In this document: positions 38,681 through 49,830 of the stretch, in pieces
Layout of the letters: the number at the start of each line of letters is the position of its first letter
Position numbering within the stretch: position 1 is the first letter of the stretch
NCBI GenBank assembly: GCA_016714125.1
Contig: JADJNX010000022.1
Span: 62,001 to 126,000 of the forward strand
DNA length: 64,000 nt
Reading direction: 5' to 3'
DNA from: Ignavibacteriales bacterium
GTDB lineage: Bacteria; Bacteroidota; Ignavibacteria; Ignavibacteriales; Ignavibacteriaceae
Notes under the pieces: model-generated
The model's database searches: none
Told to the model about the DNA's origin: nothing
Seen by the model: only the letters and a program-made list of their open reading frames with translations
Made by a program: the position numbers and the translations under genes

Positions 38681-40014
38681 ATGTCAACAAATCAGAAAAA
38701 ACACAGCCTTCTAACAGCAATCACAGTAACGATTTCTACAATGATAGGCACCGGCGTCTTCACGAGTCTGGGATTTCAATTATTTGATATAAAATCTGTT
38801 CCCCCGATTCTAGCACTTTGGATAATTGGTGGAATCATTGCAACAGCCGGGGCACTGACTTATGGTGAACTTACCTCTGCTTTCCCCGCTCAGGTGGTGA
38901 ATATAACTTTCTCTCAAAGCTTTATCATCCGATTGTGGGATTCCTTTCAGGTTATGTTTCTGCCACTGTTGCATTTGCTGCGCCAATAGCTTTAGCCGGT
39001 ATGGCATTAGGGACCTATTTTGGCGGAGTGGTTGCTAATAAAACCTCACCTGACTTTGAATCGACCAAGCTGATGATCGCTCTTGGAGCTGTGGTTTTAA
39101 TGACAATCATCCACATTATTAAGGTAAGTCTGAGTGGAAGTTTCCAAAAGTTTATTACTTCACTTGTAGTTATTTTAATATTGGGACTGATAAGTTCTGC
39201 ATTCATTTTTGGAACTCCCGTTGATCTCCCTTTTCTTGGTTTTGATTACGATCTTAAGGCCCTCTTAAGCGCACCATTTGCAGTATCACTTATATATGTA
39301 TCCTATTCCTATTCAGGATGGAATGGAGCTGCATATATTACTGAGGAAGTTGAAAACCCGACCAGAAATGTCCCTCTCGCTCTCTTTATTGGAACGATGG
39401 TGGTGATGGTATTATATGTGCTCTTAAATTTTGCGTTTTTATATTTAGTACCGGTGGAGCAATTACAGGGTCAGATCGATGTTGGTTTGCTGGCAGCAAA
39501 AAATGTTTTTGGAACTTCCGGAGCTTTAATCGTTGGCCTTCTGATTTCAATATGCCTGCTTTCTGCTGTTTCGGGAATGACATTTATTGGTCCCCGGGTT
39601 ACACAGGCGATGATGAAGGATGTAATTCCAAATATTTATAACAAGTTTAAGTTTCTTTCAAAAGAAGTGCCGGTGGTACCGATCATCTTCCAGAGCCTCG
39701 TGGCTGTCTTTATGATTGTCACATATACCTTTGAACAGGTTCTTGTTTATATCGGCTTTACACTCAGTCTTTCGACAACTGCAACCGTATTTGGAATATT
39801 TATTCTTCGCACTAAATTAAAGCATATTCCAAGAACTTATAAAACATTTGGTTACCCTTTTACTCCAATCATTTTTATACTCTTTGAAATTTGGATGCTT
39901 ACTCACATCCTGATGGATAGACCGATGGAATCGTTAGCAGGGCTTGCCACTGTCCTTTCAGGAATAGTGGTTTATTACATAGCTAAACATTTTAATACTA
40001 AATTCGAAAACTAA
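38681..40014 (+). CDS. APC-family amino acid permease (frameshifted)
   Basis: About 444 residues and twelve hydrophobic segments. Family marks: 'SLLTAITVTISTMIGTGVFTS' region with the helix-1 break (GTGVF), 'GALTYGELTSAFPRSGGEYN' region after repair, 'YVSYSYSGWNGAAYITEEVE' (helix 6) and 'TYKTFGYPFTPIIFI'. One break near 38893: restoring a C in CCCC rejoins P-R-S-G-G-E-Y-N-F-L-S-K-L-Y-H-P. It resembles the LAT/YfnA-like amino acid/polyamine/cation group; substrate unknown. A missed homopolymer base is the likely cause. Confidence 0.85.
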
Positions 40015-40032
40015 CAACAAGGTAAACAACGG

Positions 40033-41274
40033 ATGAACAAAGATTTTTCATCGATTATCAAGAAAATACTTCCACTTAATTTCTTCACTTTAGTGGTTAT
40101 TCTCTTCATTTTTTCAGGATGTGAAAAGACTACATCTACCACTCCTGTAAAGGAAGATACCACTAAAACAACAACTTCCACAACAAGTGCGGAAGTTAAA
40201 AGTGAAAAACTTGACCTCTCCAAGTATGACATGCGTTATGATGATATCGCCAAAATACTTGGTGGTATCGAAGTAAGTGCCACATCTTCACTTTTCAAAA
40301 TTTCAGAAAGCAAAGCCTGGAAGAATCATCAGAAGTTCTTCACTACCAGATGGGCTGATCTCCAAAAAGATATTCTCGATTCAGTAGAATATTGGGCTAA
40401 AACAGAACTTTCCGATTTTGATCCTGCAGCAAAAACAGTATTTTATCCATTTGGTGGACCCGATTTTCTGTTTGCTTACGAGTTTTTCCCAAATGCAAAT
40501 ACTTTCATTTTACAAGGATTGGAGCCGGTTAACAGATTACCGGAAAAGATCGATCCAAAAGACGCAAGTTTAAATAGCTATCTGGATGATCTTCAGAACT
40601 CTTTAAGAATACTTACAACCCGTGGTTATTTCATCACTAAACAGATGAATAGTGACCTCAACAAAGGCCTTTTTAGAGGTGTTATCCCCGTTATCCTTTT
40701 GTTTATGGCAAGAACTGAAAACACTGTTCTCGATGTAAAATATATTACCACCGATAAAAAAGGTGATTTCCTTCTTGAAGAAAGTCAACTTCTTGATGCT
40801 GATCAGGTTAAAAATGGAGCTAAAGGTTGCGTAATTTATTTCACTGACAAAGATCAGAAGGAAGTGAAGAAACTTTACTATTTTAGTTCTGACACCCAGA
40901 ATAAATCATGGGCTAACAGAACCAATCTGCAAAAATTGGTTACTGATAACAAACCTTTGATATTCTTTACAAAAGCAGCTTCATACCTGTTACACGGTCA
41001 GGATTTTAGTGATTTAAGATCATTCATCCTCGAGCATGCAAAATATCTCGTTCAGACCGATACAGGTATTCCGGTGAAATTCCTCGAAAACGGTTCCTGG
41101 GACATGACTTATTATGGTACCTATATCAAACCGGTTACTGATTTCCCATGGGCTTATCAGGCAAATATGAAGACCATTTATAGTGACGCCTCTAAGGTGA
41201 AACACATGCCGTTTGGTATTTGTTATCGCTGGAAAAAAAGTGAGTCGAATATTATGAAGGGTATTAAGAAGTAG
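40033..41274 (+). CDS. Lipoprotein of unknown function
   Basis: 413 residues with signal and lipobox ('FIFSGCEKTT'), then a Thr/Lys-rich tether of about 35 residues and a globular domain. Noticeable motifs: 'TVFYPFGGPDFLFAYEFFPN', 'YILQGLEPV'-like 'FILQGLEPVNRLP', and 'GICYRWKKSESNIM' at the end. I do not recognise a family with known function. It lies 18 bases after the permease gene and has its own strong terminator, so the two form a short operon. No catalytic triad or metal motif is evident. Confidence 0.75.
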   Translation: MNKDFSSIIKKILPLNFFTLVVILFIFSGCEKTTSTTPVKEDTTKTTTSTTSAEVKSEKLDLSKYDMRYDDIAKILGGIEVSATSSLFKISESKAWKNHQKFFTTRWADLQKDILDSVEYWAKTELSDFDPAAKTVFYPFGGPDFLFAYEFFPNANTFILQGLEPVNRLPEKIDPKDASLNSYLDDLQNSLRILTTRGYFITKQMNSDLNKGLFRGVIPVILLFMARTENTVLDVKYITTDKKGDFLLEESQLLDADQVKNGAKGCVIYFTDKDQKEVKKLYYFSSDTQNKSWANRTNLQKLVTDNKPLIFFTKAASYLLHGQDFSDLRSFILEHAKYLVQTDTGIPVKFLENGSWDMTYYGTYIKPVTDFPWAYQANMKTIYSDASKVKHMPFGICYRWKKSESNIMKGIKK

Positions 41275-41283
41275 TTTTTACCG

Positions 41284-41357
41284 GGAAGAATAGAAGAGCC
41301 AAGTCAACAAAGTATAAAAACTTTATTTAATGGTTACTTCTATTCTTCCTTTTTTTA
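41284..41357 (+). terminator. Large terminator after the lipoprotein gene
   Basis: Perfect 13-base stem GGAAGAATAGAAG (41284-41296) with CTTCTATTCTTCC (41337-41349); the 40-base loop holds a small AAAGT/ACTTT hairpin. Followed by a T-run to 41356. Confidence 0.8.
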
Positions 41358-41457
41358 TCTATCCAAGAGCGTAAAGATATCCATCTCTGCTTGAGCAATA
41401 TACGGTGTTCTCCACACAATCGGGGTAGCTTCAAATGAGGTATCGGGATGAAAAGTA

Positions 41458-42963
41458 TCAAGTTTTTTTCAGTTTCACACCAAATTCAACTCCAGCGGCA
41501 TTTTTAGCAGTATCCCCATCACCAGTTTTACCACGAACAAATTCCATCTGAACTAAATGAAGACCGTTGTAGGTTGCTGCAACAATTTTGTTTCCACTCG
41601 TAAAAATTGGTGTGCTGATCGAAGGACCAACATAAATTTTTGCCAATAATTTGGGAACAGAGTATTTCTTTTTGTTCAACATATCAAGTGTGGTTTCGCC
41701 TGATAACTCGTGCTGACTTCCAACATAAAGATTCCCGTCAATCGAGAGAGTCGCCCAGACAGCAGGAAAATCGTTGTTAAGATTATATTCATCATTTATG
41801 CAAACAGTACCAATTATACCGCCTGCCCACTCAGCAACATTTGTATTTTTGGTTGGGAAATACCACTCAACTGATTCATCAGCAGGCTTTGCGGGGTTTA
41901 ATTTCATTACTCCACCACGACCGGGAACATACTGTTTTTCGATCGTACAAAGTATTTTATTGTCCTTTGTAACCACTGTGGAACCATCGATATCGGACCC
42001 TACATATAAATCGAAGTCGATCTCCATCTTTTTGATATCCACACCATAAATATGTCCTGCACCTGAGGCAATAAACACTCTATCTCCCAATCTCGCAGGA
42101 CTGGCTTCAACTACAATGTTGTTACCATGTTTTACAGCGTCAGAATCATCATAAAGCTTAACTTTGCCCAATACTTTTGGCTGTTTAATTCCGTCAAGCA
42201 TCTCTGCTTCACTCACTTTGCTGCTGAAGAAAAATCCAAATCCACTCTCTACAGCATTAAATATCATTCCGTCACCAAGATACAATGGTGAACTGTCGTT
42301 ATCTCTGCTGTAACAAACAGACAATGGCACATTAAATTTCCAAATCTCTTTTCCTGTCCGGTAAGAAACAGCTCTGAAGCTTGGAATCACTTTTGACCCT
42401 CTGACAGAGTTCCCATTGCCCAAACGGCTTCCCTGTAAGAGAATTATTCTGTCATTCTCAGGTGCAGTTGTGTCGATATAAACCGATCCCCCACCCTTCA
42501 TGATATCATCATTTTTGTACTTCCAAACTTTTAAACCCTCGGCTTCAAATTTTCTAAGATGATGATCATAAGCACCGAGAACGAGCATCAACTTGCCATT
42601 TTCCATATAAACAGTCGGCTGTCCCGTCCATCCCGCACCACAGAATGATTTAGTCCTGCTGCCAACAGTGGATTGGGCGCAACCCAACCGAAATTTTGAT
42701 TTTATGGAAAGCTTGTTTACATCTCCCTTCCCGTAAAACCTTCTAAATTCATTGCCAAGGAATGTAGACATCAATACTTCCGTGTTTCCATCAACCCAGG
42801 GATTAAAAACAGGTTCTTTCTCCGTTTCACCCTTGCCATTACCATTAGCTTTTACTTTACCGCTGTCACAGCCAAGCATTGAAAGAGTTCCTGCACCGGC
42901 TGCAGTTGCAGCACCGATAATTCCCATTGCTCTTAAAAATTCTCTACGAGTTGTCATAACCAT
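41458..42963 (-). CDS. Tat-exported beta-propeller (PQQ-like repeat) lipoprotein
   Basis: 501 residues. The Tat signal 'TTRREFLRAMG' precedes a lipobox-like 'LSMLGC', so it is probably exported folded and lipidated. The body has propeller-type strands such as 'RLGDRVFIASGAGHIYGVD' and 'TGKEIWKFNVP', typical of PQQ-like repeats; enzyme activity is uncertain. The stop may be premature: an indel in the A-run 'CTGAAAAAAACTTG' opens a further 34 codons ('DTFHPDTSFEATPIVWRTPY' then on to TAA at 41355-41357). It starts 51 bases after the SSS transporter gene and may belong to the riboswitch operon. Confidence 0.75.
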   Translation of the reverse strand: MVMTTRREFLRAMGIIGAATAAGAGTLSMLGCDSGKVKANGNGKGETEKEPVFNPWVDGNTEVLMSTFLGNEFRRFYGKGDVNKLSIKSKFRLGCAQSTVGSRTKSFCGAGWTGQPTVYMENGKLMLVLGAYDHHLRKFEAEGLKVWKYKNDDIMKGGGSVYIDTTAPENDRIILLQGSRLGNGNSVRGSKVIPSFRAVSYRTGKEIWKFNVPLSVCYSRDNDSSPLYLGDGMIFNAVESGFGFFFSSKVSEAEMLDGIKQPKVLGKVKLYDDSDAVKHGNNIVVEASPARLGDRVFIASGAGHIYGVDIKKMEIDFDLYVGSDIDGSTVVTKDNKILCTIEKQYVPGRGGVMKLNPAKPADESVEWYFPTKNTNVAEWAGGIIGTVCINDEYNLNNDFPAVWATLSIDGNLYVGSQHELSGETTLDMLNKKKYSVPKLLAKIYVGPSISTPIFTSGNKIVAATYNGLHLVQMEFVRGKTGDGDTAKNAAGVEFGVKLKKT

Positions 42964-43014
42964 TACTGATTTATTGTCAAAATTAAAACATAAATTTACG
43001 AAAGATAATTGAAG

Positions 43015-44399
43015 TTATGGGTGTCTTTTGACTGTTTTTGACAAATAAAAGAGTGACCCGGCTACAATTCCAATTAGCATGGGTTCTACCTCAGCCAGAA
43101 TTGTCCCTGAAAACAGCTCCTCCCTAAAAAGGAACCATATTAAGCCCACTATCGGAACAAAAATAATCTGAAATAGTGTAATCTTGCTCTCCAGCTTCAG
43201 TTTAGGAAAATATGACCCTGAGACGAGAAAAATTAATGAAGGAACAAAAAGTGAACCGATATAATACCAAATATCTACAATGGACCTGAATACAAGGCTT
43301 AATATTATAGCAATTGTTGTGGCAATCACCATACCTGCGGCAGTAAAGAGTTTCATGTCATATCTATCGTTCGACACAAACTTCTTCATGATATCATTTG
43401 AAAATGTGACGCCACTCAAAAAAGTAAAACTGTTAAGCGTGGTATAGACGGTCGCAAAAAGAGAGACCAGGAACAAGCCTTTTATTCCTGTGGGGAGGAA
43501 ATCCCTGGCAAGCGTGGGGAATGCCGTCACAGGGTCTGTAAGGTCGGGTAAAAGGGCCCTTGAGAAAAGTCCCGATGCATTAGAGAAGAGATCAAACACA
43601 AACCAGAGCACAACAGAGATGATTATTCCTTTTTTTGCAACATCCGCATTTTTTGTGGCATATACTCTTTGATGAAATCCCGGATCAGCAATTGTCCACG
43701 CAGCAACCAGGTACCAGACCACCATATAAAAATATCCCGTTCCCCTGTTGGAGTGAGGTGTGTTGCGGGAAGGTTCTCCTGGAGAAATGAGACACCGCCA
43801 TAAGTAATCAACAGATAAACAACCGCAGTTATAAATCCCAGAAACATAAACAGAAACAAAAAAACATCTACTTTGATGTTTGACTTAAATCCTTTAAGCG
43901 AGAGATGGGTTATCAGAGCAATTGGAATTAAAAAGAGAGGGATCTCCAACCCCACACCAAAGACCGTTGATATAATCTGAGCTGCTGTTAACAAATAAGG
44001 GGCCGGTGAGGTGATAATAAAAATTAAGATTGAGGCTACCATGGCAACCTTTTTGCCGTATTCCCCCTCAATCTTTTGAGGAATCGAAAGTAGCCCCGTA
44101 GCTCTTATCTTTCCTACAAAAAGAAACGCAAAGATCAAAGCAAAAATATAATAAGGCAGTCCCTGGGTAAACCAGGATGAGATGCCATAACGATAAGAAT
44201 ATTCACCAATTCCCAGGATTCCACCGTACCAGGTGGTAACATTCACTGCTACAAAGGTAAAAAGTCCCATATTTCGGCTGCTGACGATATACTCATCAGC
44301 ACTTCCGTCTTTCAGTCTGCCGCTGAAGAACCCAATCAACAAGGTAATCGAAATAACCCCGATGATGATTATCCAATCAATGCTCTGTAAAGAATCCAT
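43015..44399 (-). CDS. Sodium:solute symporter (SSS family), candidate thiamine transporter (frameshifted)
   Basis: About 460 residues, 12-13 membrane helices, LeuT-fold. SSS marks: 'SRNMGLFTFVAVNVTTWYGG' (unwound helix 1), 'ADPGFHQRVYATKNADVAKKG' and 'TTLNSFTFLSGVTFSNDIM' (helix 8, Na2 site). One break near 43742; restoring a G in the GGGG run gives T-G-G-T-G-Y-F-Y-M-V-V-W. Its start lies within the 3' end of the thiamine pyrophosphokinase gene (23-base overlap), and a TPP riboswitch heads the operon, so thiamine or a precursor is the likely substrate. The substrate is inferred from context only. Confidence 0.82.
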
Positions 44400-45042
44400 T
44401 TTCTTTCACACTTTGTAAAGACCTGATGAGCAACCCGGCACCCGTTGACGCAGTTACTTTGATCTTATTTGATACAACAACATTACTTGTGCTTTCTCTG
44501 ACTCCAAACGGGAGTGGTTCCGATTTTAACCGGTATTTCAAACCTTTAGTAGTAAAGAGTGTGTCTTTGTTTATCCCATAAATCGAAACAGTTTCACCAA
44601 TAGTACATGCTCTTTCGATTGTACCGGAAAAAGGCTCAAGAAGTGATTCTCCGCTTACAAGAAAAATATCAATTAACCCCATGAATTTTACTGTAATTCC
44701 GATGTTACAAAATGAATGATCGAGACGGTCACCCGTTGCCCCCATAATCAAACATTTTGTGAATTTCTTTTTGCAGCATATTTAATACATTTTTCGACAT
44801 CAGTATCGTTCTGCCGATTGTATTTTACTATTGTTGAAATACTCTTGTAATATTCAAGGGTCTCCGTTTCAATTTGAATCGAGATCTCCGACAATAAAAT
44901 CGGGTACGACCCCCAACATCCTTGCAGAATTTGCTCCCCCATCAGCACAAATCAAGGTTCCAAAGCCAGTTGCCTTAAAGTATTCCAACAATTCAACTTT
45001 AGGAGGTTTTCCATTTGCAAGAATTATACAACCTTTTCCCAT
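44377..45042 (-). CDS. Thiamine pyrophosphokinase (frameshifted)
   Basis: About 222 residues: thiamine + ATP to thiamine diphosphate. The N-terminal domain reads 'GKGCIILANGKPP', 'TLICADGGANSARMLGVVPD' and 'FIVGDLDS'; the Asp-rich catalytic region continues with 'YNRQNDTDVEKCI' and 'IMGATGDRLDHSFCN', then a C-terminal beta-sandwich with 'KYRLKSEPLPFGVRESTSN', the thiamine-binding 'S-N' region. One indel near 44885 after 'GDLDS'; 44748-44751 may hold another or a true ATGA junction. ATG overlaps the receptor stop (TAATG), indicating translational coupling under the TPP riboswitch. Confidence 0.88.
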
Positions 45043-47430
45043 TAAAATTCGACTTTCAATGTGGTCATTAAATTTCTGCCCGCAGAAGGGAAAAAGTTAT
45101 CCCATCCAAATCCGTTCATCAAATATTTATTATCAAACAGATTGTTCACTTCAACTGAAAGTTTTAACCGGGCACCCGACAATTTATAGTTTATCCCGAC
45201 TCCAAAATTCACAACTGTAAAAGGATCAACAGTCACTTCACTTGTTTTTTGTCCTTTAGGATGTGTAGAATTGTCTGTATATTGAACACCAGTATGATTT
45301 GCATTCACAACGGCGAAAAAGTTTTCACTTAAGTAAGTTAATCCCGCGTTTAGAATCACTTCCGGAGCATTTGCTATGTAATTGTCATTTCTTGAAATAA
45401 CTGTTCCATTCCCATCATACTCGTTAAATTCAATATATCGGTTCCTGCTAAAGTTACCATTTAGATTTAACTGAAGATTCACGGTAACTTGTAGACCCCC
45501 CAATTCAATCCCAATATGAAGCGTTTTACCGGCATTTCCCACTCTCGGTTGACCAAATACATCCAATCCACCTCGAGGGAACGATTTCATTTTCAAAGTT
45601 CATGTAATAAAATTTATACTGCCAACAAATTTCTGCAGTGCGATTCTGGTTCCCAGTTCGAGATTTGTTAGTAACTCTGGTTTTACTAACGGTTCGTCGA
45701 AATTATAAGAGCCGTCAGATTTTTTTCAAATTGTGGAACCACACCCCAACTTGCAGACTCTGCTTCATAAAGATTTTTCAGGGGTGGTTCCCGACGAGTC
45801 AGGGACATGGAACCATAAACAGATAGAGCCGGAGAAATTAAATAACTGACACCAATTTGAGGATTAATAAAAAAGTATGGGGTTTTGAAATCGGTACCGA
45901 CAAATTTCTCTTTGTTTAATAAATATTGCTGGTAAATTGACTGTAGTTTTCCAATCACATTTAGTCTGTCGGTTAAATGATGTGCCACACTGACAAACAT
46001 TGAGTAAACATTTTTCCCACCACTATATTCATAGAAGTGTTTATTCCCCTTCTCCCCTACCACATCTTCGGGCAGACCTGTCCCGAATTCTATTCTTCCC
46101 CAGTGGAGTGAACGATGAATTCTGACTTCACCTCCGGCCATAAGTTTTCCGCTTCCATAATTGTATTCAATTTGTGGAATCCAGCCAAATTGATCGTTAT
46201 CAACAAATGCTCTCATCATCACATCGGATGGAATGGTAATTTGTGGATCGAGTCTAAAATAATTGTTATCTCCATAACTCGCGTTAAAATCGAAAAATCC
46301 ATCGCCAGACAAAAAGAAGAATGTGTTTTTAGCCAAACCTTGTCGCTAAGTTTTAAATCGTGCACCAATGAAACCTGAGGCTGGTTTAATACTTCTCTAT
46401 CCCTGGACGAAGCCCCATAATTGTATTTTCGAGCCTGTTCATCCCCATTTTGTGATTTACTTATTCCATAAAATGCCAGTCCATCTTCCTGAGGACCACC
46501 ATAAGCACTTAATGAAATGGTTTGATTATCGTCAAAATAAGAGGCTGTTACAAAAAACCGGTAAAACTCTGACCATGACCAATCACGATATCCATCGCTT
46601 GTAACTTTGCTGCCTCTGAACTTGATCATAAATCTGTCAGCAATTAGTCCCGAATTTGCATTGATCGCATATTTTTTTGTGTTATAACTTCCCATTCCTG
46701 CTTCAAATGAAACACCCGGTTCCACAAACGGTTTTGTGGTCACAAGATTTATAGAAGCACCAATTGCCGGAGGACCATAAAATGAAAGTGATGAGCCTCG
46801 CTGCACCTGTAGATCTTCGAGGGAATTTGCCAGATCATAAAAATTTATCCAATAAACGGAATGATCTTCTGGATCATTTTGAGGAACTCCGTTAATGAGA
46901 ACAGAAATTCTTCTTTGGTCAAATCCCCTTATCCGGATATAACCATAACCAATACCCGTCCCCGATTCAGAATAAAATGAAGTTGAAGGAAGTTGGTTTA
47001 AAATTGAGGGGATATCACGGTTGACTGAAATTCTTTCAATTTCAAGTTTGTCAAGATTTGAGTATGTAGAACTGCTCCCCTTGTCCTCTGCTCTGGTTCC
47101 GGTTACTATAATCTCAGGCACTTGAACCTGATCATTGTACATCAAAATTTCAGATTGATTTATCTCTTCCCCTATCGTAATCGTCTGTTTTATGGTTTTA
47201 TACCCAACAAATGAACAAATAACCCGCCATTCTCCTGCCGGAATGGAACGCAGAAAAAACCTTCCGGTTACATCCGTCACACCCCCAAAAGGTAGATTTT
47301 CAAATTTGATCACAGCTCCCTGAAGTACTTCTTTACTCCCGGCATCTCTCACCACTATCTCCAGGCTGGAAGCATTTTGTGAGAGGATCACAGACATTAA
47401 CAGTAAAGTAAAAAACAATATCTTCTTCAT
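45042..47430 (-). CDS. TonB-dependent receptor under TPP riboswitch control (frameshifted)
   Basis: Outer-membrane transporter of about 795 residues. Signal peptide ('ILFFTLLLMSVILSQ'), carboxypeptidase-regulatory-like domain ('EVLQGAVIKFENLPFGGV'), plug ('IVTGTRAEDKGSSSTYSNLD', 'IRGFDQRRISVLINGVPQND'), barrel ending 'RNLMTTLKVEF' with terminal Phe. Breaks near 46330 and between about 45600 and 45690; both rejoin conserved barrel sequence. The TPP riboswitch upstream and the overlapping thiamine pyrophosphokinase gene make a thiamine compound the predicted ligand, as for the riboswitch-linked thiamine receptors reported in Bacteroidetes. Confidence 0.85.
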
Positions 47431-47451
47431 AACATAACCTCATTTAAAATG

Positions 47452-47492
47452 AAAAAGCCGTTTTTCAGAGGGGTAAACTGAAAAGCGGCTTT
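47452..47492 (-). terminator. Riboswitch expression-platform terminator
   Basis: On the minus strand, AGCCGCTTTTCAG pairs with CTGAAAAACGGCT, loop of about 9 bases, followed by TTTTT (plus 47452-47456). It sits between the TPP aptamer and the receptor ATG (47430), as expected for transcriptional attenuation by TPP. Confidence 0.85.
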
Positions 47493-47494
47493 TA

Positions 47495-47572
47495 ATTGTT
47501 CCCTACGCCGGTATTACCCGGATCAGGTTCAAGGGTTTGATCTCAGCCCAAAAAGGGCACCCCTACATTCAA
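47495..47572 (-). promoter_or_regulatory. TPP riboswitch (THI element)
   Basis: Read on the minus strand: GGGGTGCCC, a short hairpin with a poly-T loop, GGGCTGAGATC, then AACCCTTGAACCTGATCC, GGGTAATACC and GGCGTAGGGAACA. The conserved CTGAGA (47541-47546), ACCTGATC (47521-47528) and GCGTAGGGA (47500-47508) blocks are all present and in order, the signature of the thiamine diphosphate aptamer. A terminator follows directly, so bound TPP should stop transcription into the receptor-kinase-symporter operon. Confidence 0.96.
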
Positions 47573-47608
47573 CTTGCGTTGCAAACAATAAGATTAGAAC
47601 AAATGCAG

Positions 47609-49768
47609 TTATTTCTTTTTGGTTTTTGTAGTCGGTTTTGTGACTGCCTTTTTTGTAGTTGTTGTTTTAGGCGTTGTAACTGCTTTTTTAGTCGTTTTAG
47701 TAGTAGTTTTTCCTTTTACGGCAGTTTTATTGCTGCTGTTCGATTTTTTGGAAGTAACTGCTTTTTTAGAATTCTTGGTATTGTATTTGGTACCATACTT
47801 GGTACCTGTTTTCGAATTGTTGGTAGTATATGTTTTTTTGTTGTAATTGTAAGTGGTTTTTGTTACTGCAGGTGTTTTGACATCTGTGATGGTCTTGTTT
47901 GAATAGATTCTTAAATTCTGGCCTGCGAGCAGGTATTCAGATTTAAGGTCATTCCATTTTTTGATGTCTTCAACAGTAACGCCATACTTGTTTGCAATTG
48001 CAGCCAAATTGTCGTTAACCTGAACTTTGTATGTATTCAGTGTTGCTGATGCTTTGGTTGCATTGTCACCGTAAGTTACAGGGGCACCACCGGAATAGAT
48101 GGTCAACTGAGTATTGGCGTAAACCAAACCATTTTTGATCTTAGTTCCATTCCAACTGGTAATATCAGCAACTGAAACTTTATATTTTTCAGCAATTTCG
48201 GACAGATTTTCACCATATTTTACGGTATGGTAATAAGTTTTTGACTCCGATTTTGTGACATTTTTTGTAGTTGTCTGCTTTTTATTACCCGGATTTGCCA
48301 GTGCGAAGTATGTCTCATACTTTGCTGCAGGGACATTAATTATCAGTTCCTGACCTGTTTTGGCATTTTCGAATGCTGAAATATTGTTCCAATTTCTTAA
48401 TTCAGAGACTGTAACATTAAATTTCTGAGCAACCTGCACCAGACTCTCATCACCTTTAACAGAGTATTTAATGGTTGCATTAGAACCATTATTGTTTGAG
48501 GCAAATTGAGTATCTGTGGTGGTGGATTTGAGTCCTGCAAGGACCTGAGTAGTGCTTCCGGTGGGGATGCGGAGAATATAGTCTTTATTTGCAGGGGTGT
48601 TGTTCTGTAGCAGTTCGGGGTTAAGGTCTTTAATGTCAGTTAAAGAAACACCGGCAGCATTAGCAACAGAAGCGAGCGAAGTTGATTTTGAAACATTAAT
48701 TGTTTCATACTCAAAAGCGGTCTGATAACTGATTTCAGTCAAACCAAACTTTTCTGGTTCCATTGCAACAAGTGTAGCTGCTATGTATGCAGGTACATAA
48801 TTTCTTGTTTCCTGAGGAAGAAGTTGTTGGATTGCCCAAAAATTGGTTTCAGTTCCACGTTTTATAGCTCTTGAAATTCTTCCTTCACCTGCATTGTAAG
48901 CAGCAAGTGCGAGGTGCCAGTCGCCCAGCGAATTTTTAAGATCACGGAGATGCCTTGCAGCAGCTCTGGTAGCTTTTACAGGATCTTTTCTCTCATCGAC
49001 ATTATAATCAACTTTAAGATCATACATCTGACCTGTGCCCTTCATGAACTGCCATAAACCCATAGCACCTGCAATAGAGCGGGCATTTGGATTTAATCCA
49101 CTCTCTATGAGAGTAAGATAAGCGAGTTCAAGTGGAACACCCTCTTCTTTAAGAATCGGGATGATTACAGGGAAGAACTTGTCGGTACGGGCAATCCACT
49201 GTTTAAAAAAGTTTTTACCTTTTCCTGTGTAAAATGTGATCCATTTTTCAACTTGATCATTAATTACGAGTGGAATTTCATTGGAATTAAACTTTGATCC
49301 TGTTGCTGCAAATGCAACTTCAGATTCATTAACTCCAACAAGCATGTTGCCTGCGATGAGATTTTTATCAGCATTTTTTAGAATATCCTTAAAAGCATCA
49401 ACTGAAACATCTTCTATGCTTTCATCGATATTTGCAACCAAACTGCTGGTTTCATCCAAAATGAGAAGTTTTAATTCTGCATATCTTGGATTTGCATCTA
49501 TCCCGGATAGTTATCAAGCCCGTTCATAATTTCTACAGCAGATGTGAGGCTGTTTATGGCTTCCTGTGTAGAATTTTCCTGGCTTTTCGACTGACTGCTG
49601 ATAGTATGAGTAAGCTCTGTCGAGCTCCTGCGGTACGATGTCGAGTGTACTTAGATTCTGCTGCGTTTCAGGTTTTATAACCTGTGTATTTGTGGTTTCG
49701 GTTCCGGGTATACACCCTGTAAATCCCAGAACTGAAACTGCAAATATCAGGAGCACTGCTTTACGCAT
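47609..49768 (-). CDS. MltD-like lytic transglycosylase with LysM repeats (frameshifted)
   Basis: About 720-residue outer-membrane-type lipoprotein (lipobox 'VLGFTGC') that cleaves peptidoglycan glycan strands. The SLT catalytic domain has the Glu in 'YLTLIESGLNPNARSIAGAM' and 'GLWQFMKGTGQMYDLKVDYN', with 'ALAAYNAGEGRISRAI'. At least three to four LysM modules follow ('YHTVKYGENLSEIAEKYKVS', 'YKVQVNDNLAAIANKYGVT'). The C-terminal 90 residues are a Lys/Thr-rich tail that may bind the wall or nucleic acid. One frameshift near 49570 separates the signal region; an extra base gives E-N-S-T-Q-E-A-I-N-S. The gene begins 62 bases after the carboxylase. Confidence 0.87.
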
Positions 49769-49830
49769 TAAACCTCCTTTGGTTTATATGATTGTGAACG
49801 ATAAATAAATCTTTGCCGATACCTGACTCC

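Noticed and set aside
47537..47902. Plus-strand Phe/Cys- or Val-rich proteins opposite the transglycosylase tail
   Set aside because: They are mirror images of the Lys/Thr-rich low-complexity C-terminus and of the riboswitch region on the other strand.
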